The position numbers and the translations under genes were made by a program. This document shows, piece after piece, positions 44,096 through 50,876 of a DNA stretch of 50,876 nt. Below the pieces are notes generated by a model. The model ran no database searches, had not been told where the DNA came from, and was given only the letters and a program-made list of their open reading frames with translations. How positions within the stretch are numbered: the stretch's first letter is position 1; every line of letters starts with the position of its first letter. This DNA comes from Methylococcaceae bacterium (lineage in GTDB: Bacteria; Pseudomonadota; Gammaproteobacteria; Methylococcales; Methylococcaceae): positions 1-50,876 of the forward strand of contig CADDYU010000011.1 of the NCBI GenBank assembly GCA_902810705.1, read 5' to 3'.

Positions 44096-44127
44096 TTGAC
44101 TCCGTACTTAGGTACAGGCGGTACACT
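44096..44127 (+). promoter_or_regulatory. MerR-type promoter and operator, first operon
   Basis: TTGACT (44096-44101) and TACACT (44122-44127) have the 20-base spacing of MerR-activated promoters. The spacer contains the dyad CCGTAC-TTAG-GTACAG. MerR-type activators bend such overlong promoters. It drives the merR-like gene at 44148 and its neighbours. Confidence 0.75.
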
Positions 44128-44147
44128 ATTGATGGAGATATCGAGTC

Positions 44148-44555
44148 ATGCCCGCATTCACGACCGGAACGCTCGCCAAGCAAGGCGGCGTGAACCTGGA
44201 AAGCATCCGTTATTACGAGCGCCGCGGGCTGTTGCCCAAGCCGCCGCGCACGGGGTTGGGATACAGGATGTACTCAGACGACGCGCTGCGCCGCATCCGT
44301 TTTATCAAGCGGGCGCAGGCAATCGGCTTCACGCTGCGCGAGATTCGCGAACTGCTTGGCCTGCACGTAAAGGCCGACGGCACGTGCGACGACGTGCGCC
44401 GCAAAGCCGAGGCGAAAGTCGCGGAGATCGACCAGAAACGCCGGCACCTCGCCGCGATGAGAAAGGCGCTCGTCCGACTCGTTTCATCCTGCGAGCGATC
44501 CGGCCCGGCCAGCGAGTGTTCGTTCCTCGCGAATCTCGAAAGCGACGAACGATGA
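44148..44555 (+). CDS. merR: MerR-family heavy-metal regulator, first copy
   Basis: The 135-residue protein has a winged HTH (TTGTLAKQGGVNLESIRYYE, RRGLLPKPPRTGLGYRMY) and the effector-binding helix with Cys in the pattern GTCDDVRRKAEAKVAEID and LVSSCERSGPASECSF. Three cysteines (TC..., SSC...EC with eight residues between the last two) match the Hg(II)-binding triad of MerR, and PbrR is similar. It should activate the 44096 promoter on metal binding. The stop overlaps an upstream ATG of the next frame, and the better start is 27 bases later. Confidence 0.92.
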   Translation: MPAFTTGTLAKQGGVNLESIRYYERRGLLPKPPRTGLGYRMYSDDALRRIRFIKRAQAIGFTLREIRELLGLHVKADGTCDDVRRKAEAKVAEIDQKRRHLAAMRKALVRLVSSCERSGPASECSFLANLESDER

Positions 44556-44581
44556 ATTTGAGTTCGACGAAAGGATTCCCG

Positions 44582-44995
44582 ATGCGATCCTATATTCTTC
44601 TCAGCGGCTCTGGCTTGTTCGCCGTCATGATCGGCGGCTACATTTTTGCCGAGCCAACCACCATGCCCACAACACAAGCGGTGAAACCTGCATCCAATTC
44701 GCCCGCAATTGGTGCCTCCTGCAAGCTTTCGCCTGCGCAGCTCGCTGCCCGCCGCCACGAGCTGATCCCCGGACTGTTCCAGCGGGCCCAGAAGGTGAAA
44801 GATATTCCGGGCGGCCTTTGCTTCCAGTTCGCCAGCAAGCCCGGCCTGCTCACCGACCTGGCGCGGATCATGGAACAGGAGCAGGACTGCTGTAGCTTCC
44901 TTCGCATTCAACTGACGATGGAAGCTAGCGAAGGCCCGATCACGTTCGAGGTAACCGGCCCGCAAGGCACCGCCGAGATGCTCCGCAAGCTGTGA
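44582..44995 (+). CDS. Exported Cys-pair protein in mer-like operon
   Basis: The 137-residue protein has a signal-like N-terminus (MRSYILLSGSGLFAVMIGGYI) and a domain with the motif EQEQDCCSFLRIQLTMEAS, then ITFEVTGPQGTAEMLRKL. AQLAARRHELIPGLFQRAQK and KVKDIPGGLCFQFA are also conserved in a family often seen next to merR. The CC pair could bind mercury or lead, but I know of no biochemical proof. AAAGGA precedes the ATG at 44582. It lies between merR and a CDF exporter. Confidence 0.7.
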   Translation: MRSYILLSGSGLFAVMIGGYIFAEPTTMPTTQAVKPASNSPAIGASCKLSPAQLAARRHELIPGLFQRAQKVKDIPGGLCFQFASKPGLLTDLARIMEQEQDCCSFLRIQLTMEASEGPITFEVTGPQGTAEMLRKL

Positions 44996-45028
44996 ATGCG
45001 CAGGCGCATCAGATAGATTCGCCGAACG

Positions 45029-45637
45029 ATGGGTGCTTCGGATGCTGCTCAACCCACCGGCTCACTCCATCGCGTCGTGCGGCTCGTGGCGATTTTGAAC
45101 CTGGCCTACTTCGGCGTCGAGTTTGCGGTGGCACTGACGATTAAGTCAGTGTCATTGTTCGCCGACAGCATCGACTTTCTCGAAGACGCCTCGATCAACC
45201 TCCTGATTTTCATGGCGCTTGCGTGGAGCGCCAGAACCCGAGCACGGGTGGGGATGTTGCTGGCGGGCATTCTGCTGATTCCCGGCTTGGCGACGCTTTG
45301 GACAGCATGGCACAAATTCAATCACCCGACCGCGCCGGCACCGTTGCCATTGTCGCTTGCCGGGACGGGAGCACTGGTCGTCAACTTTTCTTGCGCCCTC
45401 ATGCTCACGCGGTATCGTCATCACTCCGGCAGCTTGACGCGGGCGGCGTTTCTGTCGGCGCGGAACGACACTCTGGCCAACGTCGCGATCATCGGGGCAG
45501 GTTTGGTGACGGCTTTCGTGTGGCGATCCGCGTGGCCGGATTTGATCGTCGGTCTCGGCATCGCCGTCGTGAACGCCGATGCGGCGAGAGAAGTCTGGCA
45601 AGCAGCGCGGGACGAACATCGCGCCGCCGAAGCGTGA
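45029..45637 (+). CDS. Cation diffusion facilitator-type transporter
   Basis: The 202-residue protein has the CDF membrane core: NLAYFGVEFAVALTIKSVSL, SLFADSIDFLEDASINLLIF (the conserved Asp-rich helix), VVNFSCALMLTRYRHHSGSL and ARNDTLANVAIIGAGLV (helix V). About six helices are present, but the usual soluble C-terminal domain is missing, so the protein is short. It probably exports a divalent metal across the inner membrane. It is the third gene under the first MerR-type promoter. Confidence 0.85.
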   Translation: MGASDAAQPTGSLHRVVRLVAILNLAYFGVEFAVALTIKSVSLFADSIDFLEDASINLLIFMALAWSARTRARVGMLLAGILLIPGLATLWTAWHKFNHPTAPAPLPLSLAGTGALVVNFSCALMLTRYRHHSGSLTRAAFLSARNDTLANVAIIGAGLVTAFVWRSAWPDLIVGLGIAVVNADAAREVWQAARDEHRAAEA

Positions 45638-45905
45638 GAAGCGTGACCATAAAGTCCTCGCTTCAGATGTCCCTTGATGGCGTCGGAACAGATACAGAGT
45701 CGAGCTTCGAGCCCGGACCGCCGCCTACCAGGAAATCCGCCGGCAGGCTGTCTCGCATCTCGATTCAACCCAGCGCCGACCGCGAGGCCATCACGCAGCG
45801 CGTGCAGTCCACTCTTGCCGAGGACCAGCACGTTGCCGGTATACCATCACAGGCGACGACAGTTCTATCACTTGCCGGTTCGCCTAAAAAACTCGAAAAC
45901 AACCC

Positions 45906-45937
45906 TTGACCCCGGACTTAGGTACGGGCTGTAGAAT
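45906..45937 (+). promoter_or_regulatory. MerR-type promoter and operator, second operon
   Basis: TTGACC (45906-45911) and TAGAAT (45932-45937) are spaced by 20 bases. The spacer CCGGACTTAGGTACGGGC is clearly related to that at 44102 (shared ACTTAGGTAC). It precedes the second merR by five bases, so that gene is autoregulated from a nearly leaderless start. Confidence 0.78.
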
Positions 45938-45942
45938 TACCC

Positions 45943-46389
45943 ATGATGATCGATGCGATCACTATCGGCGAGTTGGCCCGGCGCGGCGGGGTCAACCTGG
46001 AGACGATCCGCTACTACGAGCGGCAGGGGCTGCTGCCCAAACCGCCGCGGACCGCTTCGGGGTATCGACAGTTTCCGCCCGATTCGGCGGACCGCGTGCG
46101 CTTCATCAAGCACGCGCAACAGTTGGGCTTCACGCTCGCGGAGGTCAAGGAACTGCTCTCGCTGCGCGTGGACCCGGACAAGAGTTGTCACGACGTGGAA
46201 GCGCGGGCGCGGGCAAAGGTCGCGGACATCGAGCAGCGGATCAAGAACCTCAAGGCGATGCACCGCGTGCTCAGCCGGTTGGTCGCCGCCTGCGCGGATG
46301 GGAGGCACTCGCACGAATGCCCGATCCTCGCGGCGCTGGAGCATCCAGACAAGCGGCTGCGGTTGCCGGTGCAAAGGAGTAAACCATGA
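45943..46389 (+). CDS. merR: MerR-family mercury regulator, second copy
   Basis: The 148-residue protein is a close relative of the first MerR: ITIGELARRGGVNLETIRYY, RQGLLPKPPRTASGYRQF, DKSCHDVEARARAKVADIEQ and LVAACADGRHSHECPIL with the same Cys triad and C-x8-C spacing. It probably senses Hg(II) and drives merT, merC and merA downstream. The start may be either of two ATGs, one codon apart. Its stop overlaps the merT start (ATGA). Confidence 0.95.
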   Translation: MMIDAITIGELARRGGVNLETIRYYERQGLLPKPPRTASGYRQFPPDSADRVRFIKHAQQLGFTLAEVKELLSLRVDPDKSCHDVEARARAKVADIEQRIKNLKAMHRVLSRLVAACADGRHSHECPILAALEHPDKRLRLPVQRSKP

Positions 46390-47513
46390 GTAACGAACAA
46401 TCACACGCCGGAAGATGGAGCGGGCTGGGCGCGGTGCTATCGGCGCTGGCCGCGTCGATCTGCTGCGTCGGGCCGTTGGTGCTGGTGGCGCTGGGTGCCG
46501 GGGGCGCGTGGGCCAGTCGGCTCGCGGTGCTGGAACCGTACCGGCCCCTGTTCATTGGCGTCACGTTGGCGCTGCTGGGGCTGTCGTTCTATCGCGCATA
46601 TGGAAAGCCGAGGGCGTCGTGCGCGGCCGACGGCGCGTGTGCGGTGCCGAAATCGCAGCGCGTGACGCGAGCCGTGCTTTGGGTCGTGACGGCGCTGGTC
46701 GTGGCGCTGCTCGCGTTTCCGTACTTCGCCCCGCGCGTCTTTGGCGCGGTGAACAAAGGTGGGAACAGTAGTGCCGCGTCGAGCGGCGGCGCTTGCTGTT
46801 CCATCACCGCGGCCGCGCCGGTAGCGAACGATGCGTGCTGCGCGCCCAGTAGCCAACCCGCGGGAGCATCTGTCAAGGATACGAATATTCGAAAGAATGC
46901 GAACCCAAACCTTGTCAGCGTCTTCGAGGTTCCGCTGGTGTGCAGCGCGGTGCCGCAGATCGGCTGCGGCCTGCGCGCCAAACCGATTCTTCTGCAGTTG
47001 AAGAATGATCCCAAGATTGCGGGTGCATGGCTCAATAGCGCGGGAACCATGTTGGCAGTCGTTGGGACGGAAGGCTCCAGCCGCGAGTCGCGCGCCAAGG
47101 CCGCTCAAGCCGCCGCGATGGCGAAGGACCGATCGGCCGTGACGGAATTACTAGGCGAAGCGCGGGAGCGGCAACTCAAGAGTTTTCTTTCAGACGATGC
47201 GTGGTATCGCGGCGCGGAGGTGGACGCGCTGAGCAAACAGGAAGCCGGCATCATTGCCGCCCGATTGGTTCGCCGCGTTCAGTCCAAGGTAACGCTCCCC
47301 GACGAGAAGGCGAAGGCGTTGGAATCGGCAATTGCTGAACTGTCCTACCGGGTCGTTTCGGGTCAGGCCGACGTTCCGCGAGCTGACTTTATGGAGAAGT
47401 ACGACAAGGAACTGATGAAGGTGGCGGCGCAGGCGCATCTCGACGAAGCCGAAATCGCCGCGCTCAAGGAGGCCGTTGCGAAGGGATACCATCCGGGGCC
47501 CGACGAAAAGTAA
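46386..47513 (+). CDS. merT: MerT mercury transporter with long Cys-rich C-terminal extension
   Basis: The first 115 residues are MerT-like: three hydrophobic helices with the vicinal Cys pair SICCVGPLVLVALGAGGA (26-27), and CAADGACAVP in the loop. Beyond the usual end of about 116 residues it continues to 375. Two more Cys pairs, GACCSITA at 137-138 and DACCAPSS at 151-152, are followed by a new domain (LVSVFEVPLVCSAVPQIGCG, later Glu/Ala/Lys-rich helices). MerT brings Hg(II) across the inner membrane to MerA. The extension may replace MerP. It is coupled to merR by an ATGA overlap. Confidence 0.85.
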   Translation: MSNEQSHAGRWSGLGAVLSALAASICCVGPLVLVALGAGGAWASRLAVLEPYRPLFIGVTLALLGLSFYRAYGKPRASCAADGACAVPKSQRVTRAVLWVVTALVVALLAFPYFAPRVFGAVNKGGNSSAASSGGACCSITAAAPVANDACCAPSSQPAGASVKDTNIRKNANPNLVSVFEVPLVCSAVPQIGCGLRAKPILLQLKNDPKIAGAWLNSAGTMLAVVGTEGSSRESRAKAAQAAAMAKDRSAVTELLGEARERQLKSFLSDDAWYRGAEVDALSKQEAGIIAARLVRRVQSKVTLPDEKAKALESAIAELSYRVVSGQADVPRADFMEKYDKELMKVAAQAHLDEAEIAALKEAVAKGYHPGPDEK

Positions 47514-47535
47514 GGAACTGCTGCCGGAGTGGCTC

Positions 47536-47913
47536 ATGAAAGATCTGCATCTGGAAAAGGTGGGAATGATCGGCTCGATCTTCGCAGTCCTCTGCTGTCT
47601 CGGATTCGGCCCGCTGCTGGCCGTCCTATCGGCTGTCGGCGCCGGCTTCCTAGTGAACGATAAAGTTCTGGCTCCGCTGCTGCTGGTGTTCCTTCTTCTG
47701 GGCGCTGGCGGGTTGGTGCTGTCCTTTCGACGGCATCACCGATGGCTTGCGCTGATTCTTCACATCGCCAGCGGCATCGTCGTATTCGTGTTCACATTCG
47801 TCGCAATGAACCGCGCGCTGATCTGGGTTGGCATCGCTGGTCTTATTGCCGCTGCGGTCGTGGACTTTTTCCTGCGACGACACCCCCAACCAAGCTCGCC
47901 CGCCGCTGCATAG
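47536..47913 (+). CDS. merC: MerC-like mercury transport protein
   Basis: The 125-residue protein has four hydrophobic segments, with the vicinal Cys pair in AVLCCLGFGPLLAVLSAVGA, and ends in FFLRRHPQPSSPAAA. This matches MerC-type inner-membrane mercury carriers. CGGAG lies about seven bases before the ATG at 47536. It is between merT and merA, and the typical order merR-T-C-A is thus kept. Confidence 0.82.
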   Translation: MKDLHLEKVGMIGSIFAVLCCLGFGPLLAVLSAVGAGFLVNDKVLAPLLLVFLLLGAGGLVLSFRRHHRWLALILHIASGIVVFVFTFVAMNRALIWVGIAGLIAAAVVDFFLRRHPQPSSPAAA

Positions 47914-47925
47914 GAGAAGTGAAAC

Positions 47926-49362
47926 ATGGCTGATCAATTCGACCTCGTTATCCTCGGCTCCGGCTCGACCGCGTTCGCCGCGGCGCTGGCGGCGCAGGAA
48001 TTGGGCAAGACCGCGGTGATGACGGAGGAGCGGCCCATCGGCGGCACGTGCGTCAACCGCGGGTGCTTGCCATCAAAGAATCTCATCGAGGCGGCGAAGC
48101 TCATCCACGACGCCCGCCATCCGCGATACCCCGGCCTGCAACCTTCTCGCATCGGATTGGACTTCGCGGCGCTGGTCGCCCAGAAGGACGACGTTGTTCA
48201 CGAGTATCGAAAGAAGAAGTACGAATCGCTCGTTGACGGTCGCATCACCATCGAGAAGGGACATGTCCGCTTCGTCGATCCGAATACGGTGGAAGTTGGC
48301 GGTAAGAAAATTCGGGGCGACAAGGTGCTCATCGCGACCGGATCGCGGCCGGTGCTCCCCGACATCGACGGGCTGGAGCGCGTGCCGTATCTCACCAGCG
48401 ACTTGCTCACGGTCGATGAGCCGATGGAGTTGCGGGAGCTTCCGAAGTCGCTACTGATCGTCGGCGGAGGATACATCGCGCTGGAACTGGGTCAGATGTT
48501 CAGCCGCTTCGGAGCGGAGGTGACGATCCTCGAACGAGGTCCGCAGTTGCTCGGGCATGGATACGAGCCGGAAGTGGGCCGAAGCATCGGCGAAATCTTC
48601 GCGCACGAGGGAATTCAGGTCGTCTACAACGCCACCGCGAAGTCCGTGCGACAGGACGGAGCAGACGTCGTCGCCACCGCCATCGCCGGCGGACGCGAGC
48701 GGGAGTATCGCACGGCGAAATTGTTGATCGCCACGGGACGGCGGCCGAACACCGACAACATCGGCATCGAGCGCGCCGGCGTGCGCGTGGGGAAATGCGG
48801 CGAACTCGAGGTCAACGAGTATTTGCAGACGAGCGTCGCGCACGTCTTCGCCGCCGGTGATGTGATCGACGGTCAGCACAGTGCCCAGCAGGCAACCCCC
48901 GTCGGTAGCCAGGATGGCGGGATCGCGGCGCGTAACGCGTTCGCCCCCGATCCGTCGCAGATGCGCCGCGTCGATCATCGCGTCATCCCGCGCGTCATCT
49001 TCACCGATCCGCAAGTCGCCGTCGTTGGGATGACCGACGAGCAAGGCACCGCCGCGGGTCACGACTGCTGGTGCAACACGCTCCCAATGTCGCTCGTCCC
49101 CCGCGCCGGCGCGATCCGCGACACGCGCGGGATCATCAAGATGGTCGCAGACAAGAAAAGCGGCGAGGTGCTGGGCGTGTCGATGGTCGGGCACAACGCC
49201 GGCGAGGCGATCCACGAAGCCGCGATGGCACTGCGCTTCCGAGCCAAGATTCAGGACTTCATCGACCTGCTACACGTCTATCCGACGATGGCCGAGGCGC
49301 TGAAGATCGTTGCGATTTCCCGCTACAAGAATCCGGCGAAGTTGTCGTGCTGTGCAGAATGA
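47926..49362 (+). CDS. merA: Mercuric reductase
   Basis: The 478-residue flavoprotein reduces Hg(II) to volatile Hg(0) with NADPH. It shows the FAD-binding start [20 protein letters not shown], the redox pair [13 protein letters not shown] (C42, C47) and the NAD(P) loop [15 protein letters not shown]. Later come [23 protein letters not shown] and the C-terminal vicinal Cys KLSCCAE (C475-C476) that receive mercury. The N-terminal HMA domain of some MerA proteins is absent. It ends the second operon. Confidence 0.97.
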   Translation: MADQFDLVILGSGSTAFAAALAAQELGKTAVMTEERPIGGTCVNRGCLPSKNLIEAAKLIHDARHPRYPGLQPSRIGLDFAALVAQKDDVVHEYRKKKYESLVDGRITIEKGHVRFVDPNTVEVGGKKIRGDKVLIATGSRPVLPDIDGLERVPYLTSDLLTVDEPMELRELPKSLLIVGGGYIALELGQMFSRFGAEVTILERGPQLLGHGYEPEVGRSIGEIFAHEGIQVVYNATAKSVRQDGADVVATAIAGGREREYRTAKLLIATGRRPNTDNIGIERAGVRVGKCGELEVNEYLQTSVAHVFAAGDVIDGQHSAQQATPVGSQDGGIAARNAFAPDPSQMRRVDHRVIPRVIFTDPQVAVVGMTDEQGTAAGHDCWCNTLPMSLVPRAGAIRDTRGIIKMVADKKSGEVLGVSMVGHNAGEAIHEAAMALRFRAKIQDFIDLLHVYPTMAEALKIVAISRYKNPAKLSCCAE

Positions 49363-49519
49363 GACGGCTCCCACGGCACTCTGAATTACTGCTGTTTAGA
49401 CGCCTCAGATGCCAAGGTGCCATTCTGCCACAGGCGCAACTGTCCCATCTTCGCGTCCCGTGGCCGCCGGTCCGGCTCATCCAGTGGTTGGCAGGAGCGA
49501 TATACGAGGACCGGAAGTA

Positions 49520-50011
49520 TCATCGAGCGAAGCCGACCACGATAAACTGATAGGTTAGGTCCGGACCGAAGAGGTTGCCGTCGAGCCCGAGTTTGAGTCG
49601 GCGAACCTCGAAGCCGTTTTGCACGTCGCTGCGGCCGCCGGATTTGCCGTCTTCGCGGTACGTGGTTTCGTTGCGGAATTGGAACAGCAGCCACGGGTGC
49701 AGCATGTACCGGCCATCCTCGCCCTGGAGCATGAAGCCACGCTCGGAGCGATATCCTGCGGTGAAGCTCTGCAAGTCGACCAACCGGCTGTTTCGTTCTG
49801 CGTCGGCTTGCACCGACTCGATAGTTGCTTGGGTCTGCGCGGCGTCGCTCGTTTGCTGTTGTTGCTGCGCCGTCTTGAGTTGGTTCACTTCAGCTTGAAG
49901 GGAGTTGATGCGATCCATCAACTCCTGTGTCGTCGGCTGGGCCCCAGGCGCCACTGCCGCGCCGATGACCAGCGCGCACGTGAACCAACGAAAATCGAGA
50001 ATTGCCCGCAC
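49520..50011 (-). pseudogene. Truncated porin (phosphate-selective OprO/P-like)
   Basis: The 163-codon frame begins with a signal peptide (VRAILDFRWFTCALVIGAAV), a coiled coil (LMDRINSLQAEVNQLKTAQQ) and the first barrel strands (FEVRRLKLGLDGNLFGPDLT). These match the start of OprO/P-type porins of about 450 residues, but a stop appears at once after TYQFIVVGFAR. Nothing in the following 150 bases restores the frame. GTG 50011 with GGAAGGAG before it is the best start. The gene is therefore cut at its 3' end. Confidence 0.7.
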
Positions 50012-50170
50012 GTAACGCTCCTTCCCATCACCTGTCGCGAATAGCCGGGACCCCGAGGCTCGCACTTCGCTGCGTTGGGTGATCGGCCGAGAATCGGCAA
50101 CAATCTAAACATCGCCGACTGCTCGTCAAAGTTGCAGACGTTCCATGAAGGTTCGTGGTAAACTCACGGG

Positions 50171-50876
50171 ATGAATCCTTCAGCCAGGAAGCCGTTGCTG
50201 CCGGTATTTCAATGGACCGTGCAGGGGCGGGCGCTTGTGTTTCTCCTGTCGGCCAGCTCAATCTGGTGTCTGCTCGCGGAGTTCTACGGCCTGTGTTCGA
50301 TGCGGACGTTCACTCTTGCCATCCTGATTCCAGCATCGATTGCGCTAATCATCATCGCGGTGCTGGACCGCGCCCGTGGTGACGGGCGCTTGTGGAGGGC
50401 GGTGGTGATCGGGGCGTGTGGTGGCTTGCTTGCCGCCTTCGCCTACGACCTCTTTCGCTTGCCGTGGGTGATCGGTGCCGCGGACAAGGTAGGACCGATG
50501 TGGCTGCGGCTGCCGCTGTTCAAGGTCTTTCCTCGCTTCGGGGCGATGATCCTAGGCCTGCCGTACACGGCTCAGCAACGGGATTCGCAGTTCCCGCTGT
50601 ACGTTCATGTCCTGGGCTGGGTGTACCATTTCTCCAACGGCATCACCTTTGGTGTGATGTACATGGCTCTCATCGGCGACGCCACCCGTCGAAGCTGGCT
50701 TTGGGGCGTGGCCCTGGCGGCGGGATTGGAACTAGCGATGCTCTTCACGCCGTACACCGGTTTCTTCGGCATCCGTCTGACGGCGCTTTTCGTGGCGGTC
50801 ACGTTGTCCGCTCACGTTTTCTTCGGCGTGGTCCTGGGACTCTATGCCCGCCGCAAAGCATTTACCTGGCCGAGCA
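50171..50876 (+). CDS. Multi-pass membrane protein, cut by the window end
   Basis: An ATG at 50171 opens a frame that runs to the window end without a stop (about 235 codons). It has about six hydrophobic segments: LVFLLSASSIWCLLAEFYGL, LAILIPASIALIIIAVL, VVIGACGGLLAAFAYDL, YHFSNGITFGVMYMALIG, LWGVALAAGLELAMLF and LFVAVTLSAHVFFGVVLGL. No enzyme motif is visible. The gene lies divergent to the truncated porin and looks like ordinary chromosomal or element DNA. The product is unknown. Confidence 0.7.
   Translation, partial: MNPSARKPLLPVFQWTVQGRALVFLLSASSIWCLLAEFYGLCSMRTFTLAILIPASIALIIIAVLDRARGDGRLWRAVVIGACGGLLAAFAYDLFRLPWVIGAADKVGPMWLRLPLFKVFPRFGAMILGLPYTAQQRDSQFPLYVHVLGWVYHFSNGITFGVMYMALIGDATRRSWLWGVALAAGLELAMLFTPYTGFFGIRLTALFVAVTLSAHVFFGVVLGLYARRKAFTWPS

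Noticed and set aside
45638..45905. Possible small gene after the CDF transporter
   Set aside because: The frame continues out of a shadow of the CDF gene; I see no start signal or domain, only spacer before the second mer promoter.

Overview
The window looks like a high-GC planctomycete, probably of the Phycisphaerae type, carrying most of an integrative and conjugative element (ICE). The planctomycete reading is an inference. It rests on a prepilin-like protein with a DG-containing tail, two PEP-CTERM proteins, GC-rich REP-like hairpins, and gene texture resembling that phylum.

Layout. (1) 1-3250 is host chromosome: a multi-pass membrane protein, pyruvate kinase, a lipoprotein and an initiator tRNA-fMet. 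(2) 3251-6284 is the left end of the inserted DNA: a tyrosine integrase directly downstream of the tRNA, then an AbiEi/AbiEii toxin-antitoxin pair. (3) 6370-11303 is a block on the minus strand: a Cys-rich membrane protein, a prepilin-like protein, two PEP-CTERM proteins, an AraC-type HTH and a Sco / cytochrome c / YHS fusion. A 13-base identical repeat of the sequence just after the tRNA recurs at 11504, so this block may be bounded by att-like sites. (4) 11530-23461 is a control region with an excisionase-like HTH and a small putative ribbon-helix-helix protein. It is followed by a plus-strand Trb-type type IV secretion operon (trbC, D, E, two J-like, L, F, G, I and a DUF2274 protein), two small unknown proteins and a RES/Xre toxin-antitoxin pair. 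(5) 23506-29625 is on the minus strand: relaxase, TraG coupling protein, a CopG-like protein, TrbB ATPase and a lone receiver domain. (6) 30066-34528 holds a small membrane protein and a minus-strand maintenance operon: DUF932, SSB, DUF6166, ParB. (7) 34529-35338 has no gene but is dense in perfect inverted repeats. (8) 35339-43906 is accessory cargo: AraC regulator, two DUF899 proteins around a dehydrogenase broken by one in-frame amber codon, DUF2182, a hybrid histidine kinase, a remnant of an ICE-type gene and an ankyrin protein. (9) 44096-49362 is a pair of MerR-controlled metal-resistance operons, the second encoding an unusual MerT fusion, a MerC-like protein and MerA. (10) 49520-50876 is a broken porin and a membrane protein that runs off the window. 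No clear right attachment site is present, so the element probably extends beyond the window.

How it works together. The integrase would move the element at tRNA-fMet. The relaxase and TraG would process and deliver DNA to the Trb channel. A tandem 9-base motif related to GTTAATAAW overlaps three good sigma-70-like promoters: those of the HTH gene, the T4SS operon and the relaxase operon. A degenerate inverted copy precedes the small RHH gene. This suggests one repressor coordinates transfer. The relaxase promoter is also flanked by four copies of a 17-base repeat, two direct and two inverted, a candidate oriT or partition site. AbiE and RES/Xre probably stabilise the element, and the mer operons give the host a reason to keep it.
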